Positions 35,491 through 45,535 of a stretch of DNA of 64,000 nt are shown one piece after another. The position numbers were made by a program, and so were the translations under genes. Source of the stretch: Komagataella phaffii GS115. Taxonomy: Eukaryota > Ascomycota > Pichiomycetes > Pichiales > Pichiaceae. The DNA lies in contig NC_012963.1 in assembly GCF_000027005.1 (NCBI RefSeq), positions 992,001-1,056,000 of the forward strand, in the 5' to 3' direction. A model generated the notes under the pieces. That model saw only the letters and a program-made list of their open reading frames with translations. It searched no databases and was not told the DNA's origin. Numbering within the stretch: position 1 is the first letter of the stretch; every line of letters starts with the position of its first letter.

Positions 35491-37889
35491 TTATCTCCAC
35501 TATCATCATCTTCCGAGTTTTGACGAATGCTTTTGATTTCCAGTTCAGTGGCACCACCAGTTTCAACTATTCTCCTCAACATTGCCTTACCTTTCAATTT
35601 ACTTCCCCCTTGAATGAAATCAAGACGGTTGAGGTTGAATCTAAGCTGTTCTGACAACAACTCATCTTTGAAGGCATCTAATTCGTACCATAAATGATAC
35701 TTATCCAGTTGGGTTCCAGCCTTCTTAATTCCTTCCATGTATTCTAGAGTCTTCTCTCTAGAATTGACAGAGTTTTTAAGTATTGGAACAAACTTGGCAG
35801 ACACTTTATTTATTCCAATGGTAACACATGAAAAAATAGGGACCGGCTTAACAGTTTCATCCTTCTTTTCTTCAACTTCGGGCTCTATATTCAATGAGGC
35901 GTTTCTAGTTTTTCTGGTTCCTGACCAGTTCGATTTTTTTCTTTTGGGTCTCTTTCGTAGCCTGTGGCCTGAGTCTTGAGATGCTCTTTTCTTTTCGTTT
36001 TCTTCTTCTTCCAATTCTCTCTGACTCTCTTCCTTCTCCAACTTAATTCTTGCTTCTTCTTTGGCTTTTTCATTTGCCTCCCACTCATCAATCTGTACTT
36101 GGTTATGGACAACAATGAAGGACAATAACAGGTCATAGTGTGATTTACGTTTGATAGGCTTTTTAGTTGTTGCCTTCGCTGGAATTGGATCAACTGTTGG
36201 TGTTTTGGGAGTCTGATTTGGAGTGTAGGCAGAGGTCGGTGTTCCGTTATCATCGCCTAACGGTGTGACATCTTTAAATTCTGCCTTCATTGGGGGAAGC
36301 TTGTCAGTTTGTTGGTTTTCTTCCAAAATCTCTGATTTTACAGTTGCCTGCTGCATAGGAGTTTCTTCAAAATCATCAATAACCTCTATTATGGCATTCT
36401 TTGGGAAAAAAAACCTTGATGAGGTATTCTCTGTGAACTCAAACACCAAGTTTGCGTCTTTTGAATATCGCATTTGAAAAGCAGTCAGGGTTTCGGACTC
36501 TTTTCTTTCGGGCTTTGATTCCTTCAACAACTGACGTTGTCGTTTTTTCTCTTCCTTTTCCAGTAAGCGCTGTCTTTGCTCCTCTAATTTTCGTTGCTGC
36601 CTTTGCATCAGTTCTTCTTTCTGTTTTCTCTGTTGTTCTTGTTGCAGTCTTTGCAGTGTTCCATTAGTATCCCCCATCTCCCTGGCTCGTTGTATATACT
36701 TATGAAACTCGGCGATTTGAGCAGTTGACGCATTCCCTGATGCAACTATTTTCATTAAAGAGTTCAAAGAAGTGTCGACTTTTGCAATTGCGTTCAAATT
36801 AGTAATCATTAGCTGGTTCTCTGGGCTTGCCATATAATCTGCTTGGGTTTGCTTAGGTTTTGGCACAATTGGTTTCTTGGTTTCGTTGGTTGTCTGTGGA
36901 TCTGATGTCACCGAGGATGAGACCGCGGGAATGGGAGTAGTGGCTGACTTAGCAGGCGTCGAAACACCAGAGGCTGATGATTCTGGGGCTTGTTTACTGG
37001 ATGTAGTTCTAACTGCTGTAGTTGGCGCAGTGGAAGCTGCTGGAGCTGTTGTTGCGGGTTCAGTTGGTTCAACAGGCGTCGATACTGAGACCTGGGGTGG
37101 TGTGTGCTGTGTGCTGTGTGTTGCAGATGCTGTAGACTCATCTGGCTTGCTATTGAGAACGGTTTCTGGTTTTGCTTGAACAACACTAGGTGTAACTACT
37201 GTTGGTGCTGAAGGAACCGGGGCCACTTTCGGGGCAGCAGAATTCGATGGCACCGTAGTGGCTGAGGTTCCCACTGCTGGTCCTGCTACTCCAGCTGAGG
37301 TCGGAGTCACGCCTAAAACTCGCTCCTTCTCTTGCAGTTCTCTCAATTTCCTCCTTTCTTCTTTCAGCCTCTCTTTCTCTTCTTTGGCTTTCTGTTTGGA
37401 TTCCCTTTTTTCTTTCTGTTCTTGTTCAAACCTACGCTCAATTTCCTCGTCCTTTAGTACAAACATTCTGATTTGAAATTGATGAGGCCCTGCGGTAAAT
37501 TGACAATCGCATAACTTGCTCATTTTATCTCTCTTGCGATCTGTTCCACCGACGATGTGATCTTTCCGTCTCCAAAAGATTTTGAATATGTTGTGCGTCC
37601 AGTTAAATCTAGAGTAAACCAAAGAATTGTATAACACCGCAGAGTCTTTGATTGACAACGGAGTTCTTAAGTAATCGACATCAGTATCATCTATGGACAT
37701 TGGTAAGGATTGAACCACTTTGAAAGGTTTCTTTTTACCTTCATATATAGCATTGGCCCCTTTCAACTTTTTCTGGTCAACAGTTGTAGCAGGCTGTATT
37801 ATCACCGTGCTATTGAGCACTTCCTTTCCATCTGCTGTGATACTCTTAGCAGTAACCCTGGGTTTGGTTTCTTCTTCAGCCATTGGCAT
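35487..37889 (-). CDS. SWC3: SWC3, SWR1 chromatin-remodelling complex subunit
   Basis: 800 residues from the ATG at 37889 (a second ATG follows two codons on). Conserved Swc3 blocks are KPFKVVQSLPMSI, SIKDSAVLYNSLVYSRFNW, FWRRKD, KMSKLCDCQFTAGPHQFQIRMFVLKD near the N-terminus. In the second half are LTAFQMRYSKDANLVFEFTE, RFFFPKNAIIEV and a C-terminal GTQLDKYHLWYELDAFKDELLSEQLRFNLN. Between them lie a Glu/Lys coiled coil and a long Ser/Thr/Pro/Ala-rich insert, which makes it longer than the budding-yeast protein. SWR1 exchanges H2A for H2A.Z. It is divergent from SMC5 across 328 bp. Confidence 0.88.
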   Translation of the reverse strand: MPMAEEETKPRVTAKSITADGKEVLNSTVIIQPATTVDQKKLKGANAIYEGKKKPFKVVQSLPMSIDDTDVDYLRTPLSIKDSAVLYNSLVYSRFNWTHNIFKIFWRRKDHIVGGTDRKRDKMSKLCDCQFTAGPHQFQIRMFVLKDEEIERRFEQEQKEKRESKQKAKEEKERLKEERRKLRELQEKERVLGVTPTSAGVAGPAVGTSATTVPSNSAAPKVAPVPSAPTVVTPSVVQAKPETVLNSKPDESTASATHSTQHTPPQVSVSTPVEPTEPATTAPAASTAPTTAVRTTSSKQAPESSASGVSTPAKSATTPIPAVSSSVTSDPQTTNETKKPIVPKPKQTQADYMASPENQLMITNLNAIAKVDTSLNSLMKIVASGNASTAQIAEFHKYIQRAREMGDTNGTLQRLQQEQQRKQKEELMQRQQRKLEEQRQRLLEKEEKKRQRQLLKESKPERKESETLTAFQMRYSKDANLVFEFTENTSSRFFFPKNAIIEVIDDFEETPMQQATVKSEILEENQQTDKLPPMKAEFKDVTPLGDDNGTPTSAYTPNQTPKTPTVDPIPAKATTKKPIKRKSHYDLLLSFIVVHNQVQIDEWEANEKAKEEARIKLEKEESQRELEEEENEKKRASQDSGHRLRKRPKRKKSNWSGTRKTRNASLNIEPEVEEKKDETVKPVPIFSCVTIGINKVSAKFVPILKNSVNSREKTLEYMEGIKKAGTQLDKYHLWYELDAFKDELLSEQLRFNLNRLDFIQGGSKLKGKAMLRRIVETGGATELEIKSIRQNSEDDDSGDN

Positions 37890-38193
37890 AGGATAGGACT
37901 GACAGATTCCGCGTTTTGGGCAAGTTCGATACTGAAAACTTGAGTAGGGGACGTCTTACTAAAATGAATACTTTCAGAGTCAATTGTCAGATGGTTGGGT
38001 GCCTTACAGCTCTGAGTAGCGTGAATACTCAAATAGAGGGATAAGAATGTAATTAGTACCAAAATCAGCCTGACTCTTCTATCAGGCAAGGGCTACAATT
38101 TAATGGTGTTCTTCAAGATCATCTCTAGAAGGCATCTCATCTCGCGAAAGGGAATGATCCCCTTCTAAAGTGTTTACATTCTAAGAAGCCTGT

Positions 38194-38199
38194 ACGCGT
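38194..38199. promoter_or_regulatory. MluI cell-cycle box (ACGCGT) at SMC5
   Basis: Perfect ACGCGT 19 bp before the SMC5 ATG. MBF uses this box for G1/S transcription of DNA replication and repair genes in ascomycete yeasts. It is very close to the start codon, so it may lie in the leader. Function is inferred. Confidence 0.4.
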
Positions 38200-38217
38200 A
38201 AACCAACTAGTAGCTCC

Positions 38218-41200
38218 ATGGGTTCATTAAGTGACATAGATTTTGAATCTCATGTCACGCAACCCTCTAAGCGACGCAGGATTAATGGATTTGAATTGGA
38301 TGCTTATCAAGTTGGAGCTATCATTAGGTTGAGAGTGAAAAACTTCCAGAACACAGGACTCAGTGAGTTCCAACTAAACCCACGGTTAAACTTTATCGTG
38401 GGTCCAAACGGTAGTGGGAAAAGTTCATTTGTGAATGCCGTTTGTCTGGGATTGGGTGGTAAACTTGAATGGATTGCCAAAGAACAGCTTCAGTTGAAAG
38501 ATTTCATACGTAACGGCTGCGATAATTCGTTTATTGAAATAGAGTTTAAAGGTGCAGAAACAAATGAAACCCTAACGGTTAGGCGATCGTTTAACCTTAC
38601 TAACAGATCAACCTGGACTTTAAATGGTAAAGAGACGACGGAGAAAATGGTCAAGGAAAGGTGCAAAGAGCTGAACATCCAGTTAGATAATCTTTGCCAG
38701 TTCTTGCCACAAGAGAGAGTTAGCAGATTTTCAGAATTGAAGCCTGAGCAGGTATTATACAACGTGCTTCGATCATATGGAAACGGTGAGCTTTTAGAAG
38801 ATCATAAGCAGCTTATTGAGCTTGAGAAGGAGCAAATAAATGTCTCTCAACAAATCAAAGAAGCAATTACAACCATCGAGGAATTGAAAACTCAAAACTT
38901 ACGACTCAAGGATCAAGTCAGTAGGTACCAAGAATACCAAAAAATCAAGGATAGTATCATGTTACATCGTAATTTGAAACCCTTCGTTGAGTTGGAGGAT
39001 TTAGCCCTTGAAGCTAAAGAGTATCGAACAGAGTATCACGAAAAGAAGAAGGCATTTCAAGAGTTCACTGATCATATAAAGGAAATAACTGAACAGTTTC
39101 AGAACAAAGACGACTTGTATATTGAATGCGAAAGAGAAGTTAGAGAGTTAAAAGGCCTGATTGATGAACAGCAGCAAAAAGTGTTCAGCCTTGAAAAGAA
39201 GCTCGAGAGTTATGATGACCAAATTGACAAATGGGAGGGAGAGAAGCCTTCCATGCTACGTAAAATTGAGGGAAACAGACAACAATTGCAAGATATAAAG
39301 GTGGCTTTGAAGGAATCCATGGATGAGATGCAATCCTTAATGAAGGAAATCAGCACAGTAGTATCCAATCCTGCTGATTTAGACACAAAGCTAAGAGAAT
39401 TACATGACGAAAGAAAGAGAATATCGGCTCGTGAAAGTCAGGTCGTAGTAAAGCTACAAGATATTGAAAGGACAAAACAAAGAGAACTGAAGGACCAAGA
39501 AGATCAAGTTAAATCTGATGAACAAACTCTATCTAAAATTCGTTCAGATAAAATATTCTTATTAGACCAATCGAATGAAGTTGATCTCAAACGAGCAGTT
39601 CTTTTTTTTAGGGAAAACAAGACCAATTTAAGTCTGGATGGGAAAATTTTTGAGCCTGCTATCCTTTCAGTCAATGTTGATGATCGTTTTGCAACTCATC
39701 TTGAGAAATGTGTGCCCAGAAATACTCTTCTTGCATTTACGTGTGTGGACACCAAGACTTTGAAATATTGTCAAGATATCTTAAGAAACAGAGTCAAGGT
39801 CAACGTGCCTTTGAGAGTGGTACCTTCGGATCCAAGAATTCGTAATCGTCTAACTCATGAACAATTGAAAGAATTTGGTTTTAGTGGGTACTTGAGTGAT
39901 TTCATCACAGGGGAACAGGCTGTTGTTGATATGTTAATTAGTAATGCGTTTCTGGACGTGGTGCCAGTCTCATTAACAAATTTGGAACCCAAAATTCTGG
40001 AGAAACTTTCCTTAAAGGATGCCCAGGGTAATATTCGGTTCCGAAACATTATGGAAGGTAGACAATTTCACGAACTGCGTGTTTCTTCTTACGGATCAAA
40101 ACAAGTATTCTCCAAGGTGAGTTTCATCAACGATAAACCCAGGTGGTTTACCGCTCCTGTAGATATGGACAGAATATCTCGCCAACAACAGAAGCTGGAA
40201 AGAGAACAAGGTCGACTGAAGCAACTTCAGGAAGAATATGACGAACTGGAACGAAATAGACCTAGATTGAAAGAAGAATTGGAGCAACTGACAGCTTCAA
40301 AAGCAGCAGTCTTGAAATCAATAGCTCAATTCAAGAAACTCAAGACGAGGCATGAGCAGATTTCACAGAGCGTTCAATGGCAGACTGACCAAGTAAAGAA
40401 ACTTCAATCGCACCTCTCTCATGATAGATTTAAAAGGTTCAATGAGTTGAATCAAAAGATATCTGATACAACGTGGAAGAAAGTTGAACACTTACGACAA
40501 ATCAAACACTGCATTGAAGCACTACATGATTTAAAAACTCGCCTGGTTGTCAAAGAGTTGAAGCGAATAGAGGAGAAAAACAGGAAGTTGGCCCTAGAGA
40601 AACTCAATGATGAGATATTGGCGCAGGTACAAAGCAGGAAAAATGCAACAGAAAAGGCTTTGGATGAGTACTCCAAACGTAGGTCAGTAGTGAAGGCTAA
40701 GCAAAAGGAACTCCAAAAACTTGTCGTAGAACTAGAACCTTCTTTGAAAGAAAAGCTTGGTAAGTTAACAGAGAATTTGAAAAAGAAAGGGCAATTGACC
40801 ATGACACGTTTAAACCATCAGATTTCGATGTTAGATGCTCGGTTGCCCAATGTTGGGTCTTTCAGCGAGGCATCAACTCAAAAACTGCGACTTAATGAAG
40901 ATAAAATTGCTCAATTGGAGGAATTATTGCCCAATTGGAATAGCACTTTGGAATCGCTAAAAGCTAAGTTGACTAGTATTGAAGATGTTTGGGTACCAAA
41001 ACTGGAAACCATAGTTAACCAACTATCTACCAAGTTTACGAAGGTTTTTCATTTCAATGGCAGAGAAGGAGAAATTCATTTAATTAAAGGCAAGACTTTC
41101 AGTGAATGGAAGATCCATCTAGTTGTTAAATTTACACACAGCCAGGTGTCTAGTGTCTTTAGTAGTACTCGACACTCGGGAGGTGAGAAATCATTCACCA

Positions 41201-41514
41201 CTGCAATGTTCCTATCTACTTTACAAAGTTTTACGCAATCGCCATTTAGAATAGTTGATGAAATAAACCAAGGACTGGATGAAACGGCAGAGGCTTATGT
41301 GCATAAGCTGATCATTGAGACATCCTGTTACGATAAAGAAGATGGAACTAACCCCACTCAATATTTTCTAATTACACCCAAACTGCTAACAAATCTGACT
41401 TACCACCGCAATATGAGTACTCACTGTATATTTTCGGGGAGATGGTATCATCAAAGTGGAAATACTCTGGGAAAAGGAGTTGCTTCAAGATATGTGGAAC
41501 AGTCCCAAATATAA
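38218..41514 (+). CDS. SMC5: SMC5, subunit of the Smc5-Smc6 complex
   Basis: 1098 residues. The N-terminal head has GAIIRLRVKNFQNTG and Walker A GPNGSGKSS (62-70), followed by VCLGLGGKLEWI. Two long coiled coils flank a hinge near 470-640. The C-terminal head carries the ABC signature HSGGEKS (986-992, the usual first residue altered) and Walker B RIVDEINQGLD (Asp1014-Glu1015). The NQGLD ending and short arms mark Smc5 rather than other SMCs. The complex supports sister-chromatid repair, rDNA stability and SUMO ligation through Nse2. CTG at residue 77 encodes the conserved Leu of the block after Walker A, which supports the standard code. Confidence 0.96.
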   Translation: MGSLSDIDFESHVTQPSKRRRINGFELDAYQVGAIIRLRVKNFQNTGLSEFQLNPRLNFIVGPNGSGKSSFVNAVCLGLGGKLEWIAKEQLQLKDFIRNGCDNSFIEIEFKGAETNETLTVRRSFNLTNRSTWTLNGKETTEKMVKERCKELNIQLDNLCQFLPQERVSRFSELKPEQVLYNVLRSYGNGELLEDHKQLIELEKEQINVSQQIKEAITTIEELKTQNLRLKDQVSRYQEYQKIKDSIMLHRNLKPFVELEDLALEAKEYRTEYHEKKKAFQEFTDHIKEITEQFQNKDDLYIECEREVRELKGLIDEQQQKVFSLEKKLESYDDQIDKWEGEKPSMLRKIEGNRQQLQDIKVALKESMDEMQSLMKEISTVVSNPADLDTKLRELHDERKRISARESQVVVKLQDIERTKQRELKDQEDQVKSDEQTLSKIRSDKIFLLDQSNEVDLKRAVLFFRENKTNLSLDGKIFEPAILSVNVDDRFATHLEKCVPRNTLLAFTCVDTKTLKYCQDILRNRVKVNVPLRVVPSDPRIRNRLTHEQLKEFGFSGYLSDFITGEQAVVDMLISNAFLDVVPVSLTNLEPKILEKLSLKDAQGNIRFRNIMEGRQFHELRVSSYGSKQVFSKVSFINDKPRWFTAPVDMDRISRQQQKLEREQGRLKQLQEEYDELERNRPRLKEELEQLTASKAAVLKSIAQFKKLKTRHEQISQSVQWQTDQVKKLQSHLSHDRFKRFNELNQKISDTTWKKVEHLRQIKHCIEALHDLKTRLVVKELKRIEEKNRKLALEKLNDEILAQVQSRKNATEKALDEYSKRRSVVKAKQKELQKLVVELEPSLKEKLGKLTENLKKKGQLTMTRLNHQISMLDARLPNVGSFSEASTQKLRLNEDKIAQLEELLPNWNSTLESLKAKLTSIEDVWVPKLETIVNQLSTKFTKVFHFNGREGEIHLIKGKTFSEWKIHLVVKFTHSQVSSVFSSTRHSGGEKSFTTAMFLSTLQSFTQSPFRIVDEINQGLDETAEAYVHKLIIETSCYDKEDGTNPTQYFLITPKLLTNLTYHRNMSTHCIFSGRWYHQSGNTLGKGVASRYVEQSQI

Positions 41515-41645
41515 TAATAGATAAAAATAATATAATTAAGTAATTATAAAATAACATTATATCGAGCGGAACATATGCAATTAAACCCTTTCCCTTCTTT
41601 GACACTTTCCTCCTCTCTTTCTTTCTTCCTTTCTGTATTGCGTTA

Positions 41646-42407
41646 ATGATTTCACCCAAGAGACTTCAACTGCTAATAGAAGAACTAGAAACATTACTAA
41701 ATGAGGAAACTATCATCAAGGGTCTGAATGATGACTACGATTCCACTTCCTTCTCCATGAAAGTGGAGCCAGTGCTGCGAAAAACATATAATATGTTCAA
41801 TGGTATCTCTGTTGACGTATCCGGCAAAAATAAGTCTCGAGTTCAAGCTCTCTACAAAAGCTACACACAGCTATTAAACACACTTGCTGAGGATTTATCG
41901 ATAGACACAAGCTCATTCAAAGTTGACAACATATGGTCAGAGGATTCACAGAACGGACAAGTCAACGATAACTCCCAAAGACAATTGAAGAAGAGTAAGT
42001 CGGTTAGATTCAAGGACAACTTGATTGAGCCAGGGGTGCAAGAAACTACAGTGGCGCCTTATCATGACGATGCACCGGAAACAAGGGACTCGGCTATCAA
42101 TTCCTTGAACAATCAAAGTATCTTTATTGATAATCAGCAAGAACTATTGAGACAGGACCACGTACTAGACAAATTGTCGCGTTCAGTAGGAAAACAACGA
42201 GAAATAGGACTAACAATTGGAGGAGAGGTCGATGAACAAGTGGTCATGTTAGATGACTTGGAGGCCCAAATCGATCACAACGAAAATACACTTTATCGAG
42301 CACGAGGAAGAATTACCAAATTTAGTCAGATGAGCAGTGAAAATGGAAGACTAATGTCAATTTTTGGATTACTTATCTTGTTAATACTCTTGATTGTGTT
42401 GACCTAA
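41646..42407 (+). CDS. SYN8: Qc-SNARE of the SYN8/syntaxin-8 type
   Basis: 253 residues. The N-terminal half is helical, and a Qc-type SNARE motif spans about 165-232 with [26 protein letters not shown], a central Gln layer region and [13 protein letters not shown] single C-terminal hydrophobic anchor (about 238-253, ISGLL-like run of Leu/Ile) ends the protein. This tail-anchored design and the [10 protein letters not shown]...[10 protein letters not shown] pattern match yeast Syn8, an endosomal SNARE. Tlg1 is the nearest alternative. Its stop overlaps that of MDM10 in CTAA. Confidence 0.8.
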
Positions 42408-43741
42408 GAAGAATATTGGATTTGAAGACCGAATCCATCCACATTTGGTCTTTTGAGATCTAAATTAAGTGAGCAGCCCGTACTCAAGAGGAAATCGTTA
42501 TATTTACCTTCCCACATCAAATTTACTGTATGATTCTTAAGACTGGTATTTAATTTCAGGGCACTTGTAAATGGTGCATTTTTGATTTTTTGGGTAAAGT
42601 TATTGATTGTGGCTACACTTTGACGAGCGGTTTTTATGCCTTGAATCTCCAGGAATTTCAATAAGAGATCGCTTTCGTAATCTTTGGGCTCATTGGAGAT
42701 GGTTTTGGCTTTCTCTTGCTCTGGAAACACTAATTGATGATCATGCAATGGAATGAAAAGTTCCCGTTCCTTAGAAGGCAAAGGTGTCGGATTCGAATCT
42801 GGCACATCTTCATTATTACCAAATCGCCATAAATCACATCCGATCGTGAGATCACTCTCGTAAGAGTAAAAATTAAAATCAAATTTGGAACATAGAGTTG
42901 TAAATACGTTCGTCTTGATAGAATAGGTAGTAGAGACAGACCCCAAAATAGGGTTACATGCTAGTGTGAAAGTTAATGGATTCCCTGTCACAGAGAATGA
43001 TGTATATCTTAATGTCGTCGAAAGCCCGGGCGTCATGTTCATGGCTCCGTACCATAGCTCTGTTCCCAACGATAAAGTTGAGATATTATTAGAGTCGATG
43101 GAAGGTGTACACTGAGGATTGGTGGAGTTTCCAAAATTATAGAGGAATCTCAAACCAAACAGAGCATCGCTGGAAAGAAATATAGCTTCCCTGGACCATT
43201 TATAATAGTTTGACTGCAAATAGAAGCTTAGAGAGGTTAACTTATTGTTAAAAGGTGTTGGGGTGGGGTTTAGAATATTGACACCCTTCAACATGAGTTG
43301 TGTATTAGCTGTCAGTCTTTTGATTGCCATTGCCTCCATTGATTGGCTTGGAAGGTACATTCTGCCGTATAAGAGCCATGGTCTCTTGGATTCTTCATTG
43401 TCTGTATAGGATCGATCGTTCTTCGGAATATTGACTAATCGATAAGAATCTATGACATCCTGCAGCGGAATGTTCTTTGATGTTTTGTAATTTGAAAGTT
43501 CCTGTGTCGTGTAAAAGTAGGCCAAGGATCCGTTCAACCTGCCTTTCCCTCTGTTTTCGAAGCTGATCGAGTTGTAGTTGTAAGGCGAACTGCTGGAAGA
43601 AACGCTAAACTTGAACCCATGGGGGATCTTGAATTGCAATATGCTAGCAGAAGAGTCTAAAACGTGTTCATATAAGTTATTGTAATCCCATTGACTATTC
43701 TTTGCAAAGCATTGTTCCAAATATTCCATATATTCTAGCAT
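42404..43741 (-). CDS. MDM10: MDM10, mitochondrial outer-membrane beta-barrel of ERMES and the SAM complex
   Basis: 445 residues from the ATG at 43741, where yeast Mdm10 also begins ([12 protein letters not shown] against MLPYMD). The frame is open further upstream to 43816, but only from a TTG. Family blocks include the [15 protein letters not shown] strand, [41 protein letters not shown] and repeated beta-strand pairs. Mdm10 is a porin-like barrel that tethers the ER at ERMES contacts and helps assemble Tom40 through the SAM complex. The 3' end overlaps SYN8 by four bases. Confidence 0.95.
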
Positions 43742-44447
43742 GAGTTGGAGGTTATCCCAGGGAACTGGAGTAGACAGGAAACTAGATTCGCCAGAAGATT
43801 CGCGATGTATATCCAAGGACTATTGGGTTGCATGTTCATTGCACTTGAAAGGCTGGTTAAGTTTCCCTTAGTACCTTGTGATGGGTTTCCATGATGTCTA
43901 TATTTAGCGTTGCGTTTGAGCTTTGTCTCTGCGAACAGCCATCCAGAAAATGTTGGAGATTTCCAGCCTAAAAGCGGGCAATGCGCTTGGGAAATGCTTA
44001 ACCACCTATGAATCAATCTGAAGACGTTCATTGAGGAAAAGATCGTAGCAATGCTCAATCTGTTCGAGACGATCGGATTTCAGTTGAAGTGATTGTTTTA
44101 CCGTAGGCACAGCAGCTTTTGTATGATTCATTTTGGGACATCACAGCACATTATTTCAGAAACGAAAGCCTTTTGAGGACCTAGAGGACCAGCATTGAAA
44201 ATCAAACATTCAGTACAACATATAAGCCATCAATTCGTTAAAGCTACCCAGAAATCAAGCTCTATATTTCCTACCAAAAGCCTTCTCTCCCTGTCTCCTG
44301 TTCCTTCCAACTCTGGTTTTTCGCTCCCTCGCTCTAAGTTATCCATTCTGATTCTTGCAAGGTCACCTCAAGGTCACCACCAGAATCCTATTAGTACCCA
44401 TTTTCCCATTCCTTCCTGGAAAAGCACTATTGTGCAAGACCATTAGC
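43742..44447. other. Divergent intergenic region MDM10/SPO7
   Basis: 706 bp. A 41-codon minus-strand ORF (44006-44131) starting MNHTKAAVP lies here, and a 107-codon ORF overlaps the MDM10 start. Neither is recognised. The SPO7 frame is open 31 codons upstream of the chosen ATG. I see no tRNA-like element. Confidence 0.45.
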
Positions 44448-45377
44448 ATGCTGAATTCGTCAGATGAAGAATTCACCTATTCAAGTCCGGGATCCATGAC
44501 TCTATCACCCCCCACATCTTTGTACCTCACAAACTCCAGAGATCAAGACGAAGAGGCCGTAGCTTCTGACTTGGATATTGATAAGCCAGCTAGTCTATCT
44601 TCCAGAAGTTTGAATCAGCCTGTTTCTAGAGCTCGGAGTCGAAGTACAAGTGCCACAAGGCGAGGTTCCAGCAAATTGCGGCCTAGAAGAAACTCTAGGC
44701 ATAGAGATGAATTGACAACTATGGCTAAAGTTTTCAAAGACCTTCTGATCATGGAAGAAACTATTCGCCAACAGTTACAGCAACAGAAGTTTCTTCGTCG
44801 CAAATACACGCTGTTTTGTTCACTTTTATGTGGACTCATTGCATTTTGTATTTACCAACTGTACTTTAGCAATACAGACCAACTACCTACGGGTTTTTGG
44901 CTGATCACGTACCAGTTTCTATCAATCATTACCACTATCACCTTGGTTCTTTTCTACTTGAGTGGAGAGTACCATAGAACGATTGTATTGCCAAAAAAGT
45001 TTCTCATCACAACCAACAAAGGTTTAAGACAATTGAATCTCAGAGCCGTGAGGGTGAAAGCACCTTGGGGTGACGTCTTATCTGATATTTCCAGATTTGT
45101 TCTTCGCTTACTATACAACACTATCAAGTTCGTTTACAAAGGCACATCCGAATCTCAGTGGTGCCAAGAGCTGTATCTGAGGTCGCAAGAAAGGATAGGG
45201 GCTACAGAAATCAAACTGGTACTCAATTCTCGTTCATTCTCTCCTGCTGTTAGAGAAAGTTGGGAGTTGTATCGAAACGAGTTTTGGGCCAGGGAAGGTG
45301 CCAGAAGACGAAGTAGTATTCGGGGGCCTGTCGGAACAACGCGTAAGGCACGTATGAAGACCTCTGCTCCCTCTTGA
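44448..45377 (+). CDS. SPO7: SPO7, regulatory subunit of the Nem1-Spo7 phosphatase
   Basis: 309 residues from the ATG at 44448, which avoids an upstream hydrophobic extension. A Ser/Arg-rich cytosolic N-terminus precedes two membrane segments (about 120-140 and 150-172). The conserved Spo7 core follows: SGEYHRTIVLPKKFLITTNKGLRQLNLR, then WGDVLSD and a C-terminal WELYRNEFWAREGARRR. Nem1-Spo7 dephosphorylates the lipin Pah1 at the nuclear/ER membrane and so sets the balance between phospholipid and triacylglycerol synthesis. The Leu-Leu-Ile (LLI) of the Nem1-binding helix is present as DLLIMEE. Confidence 0.93.
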   Translation: MLNSSDEEFTYSSPGSMTLSPPTSLYLTNSRDQDEEAVASDLDIDKPASLSSRSLNQPVSRARSRSTSATRRGSSKLRPRRNSRHRDELTTMAKVFKDLLIMEETIRQQLQQQKFLRRKYTLFCSLLCGLIAFCIYQLYFSNTDQLPTGFWLITYQFLSIITTITLVLFYLSGEYHRTIVLPKKFLITTNKGLRQLNLRAVRVKAPWGDVLSDISRFVLRLLYNTIKFVYKGTSESQWCQELYLRSQERIGATEIKLVLNSRSFSPAVRESWELYRNEFWAREGARRRSSIRGPVGTTRKARMKTSAPS

Positions 45378-45535
45378 TCTTAATTAATGTATATATTGTA
45401 CGTTTACCAACATTTAGTGAGCACACCTTACAATTCAGCCGTGTCCGTCGTTGTAGTGTACTGATTAATATTTCGATTTATCAGATATCTTTTAGTTAAC
45501 CTCATTTTTACTAGCAATTTCTATACAACGCCCCC

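Noticed and set aside
36877..37179. 100-codon plus-strand ORF opposite SWC3
   Set aside because: Val/Ala/Gly-rich antisense of the Thr/Pro/Ala-rich insert of SWC3.
43735..44058. 107-codon minus-strand ORF overlapping the MDM10 start
   Set aside because: No recognisable motif, different frame from MDM10, and within its likely leader.
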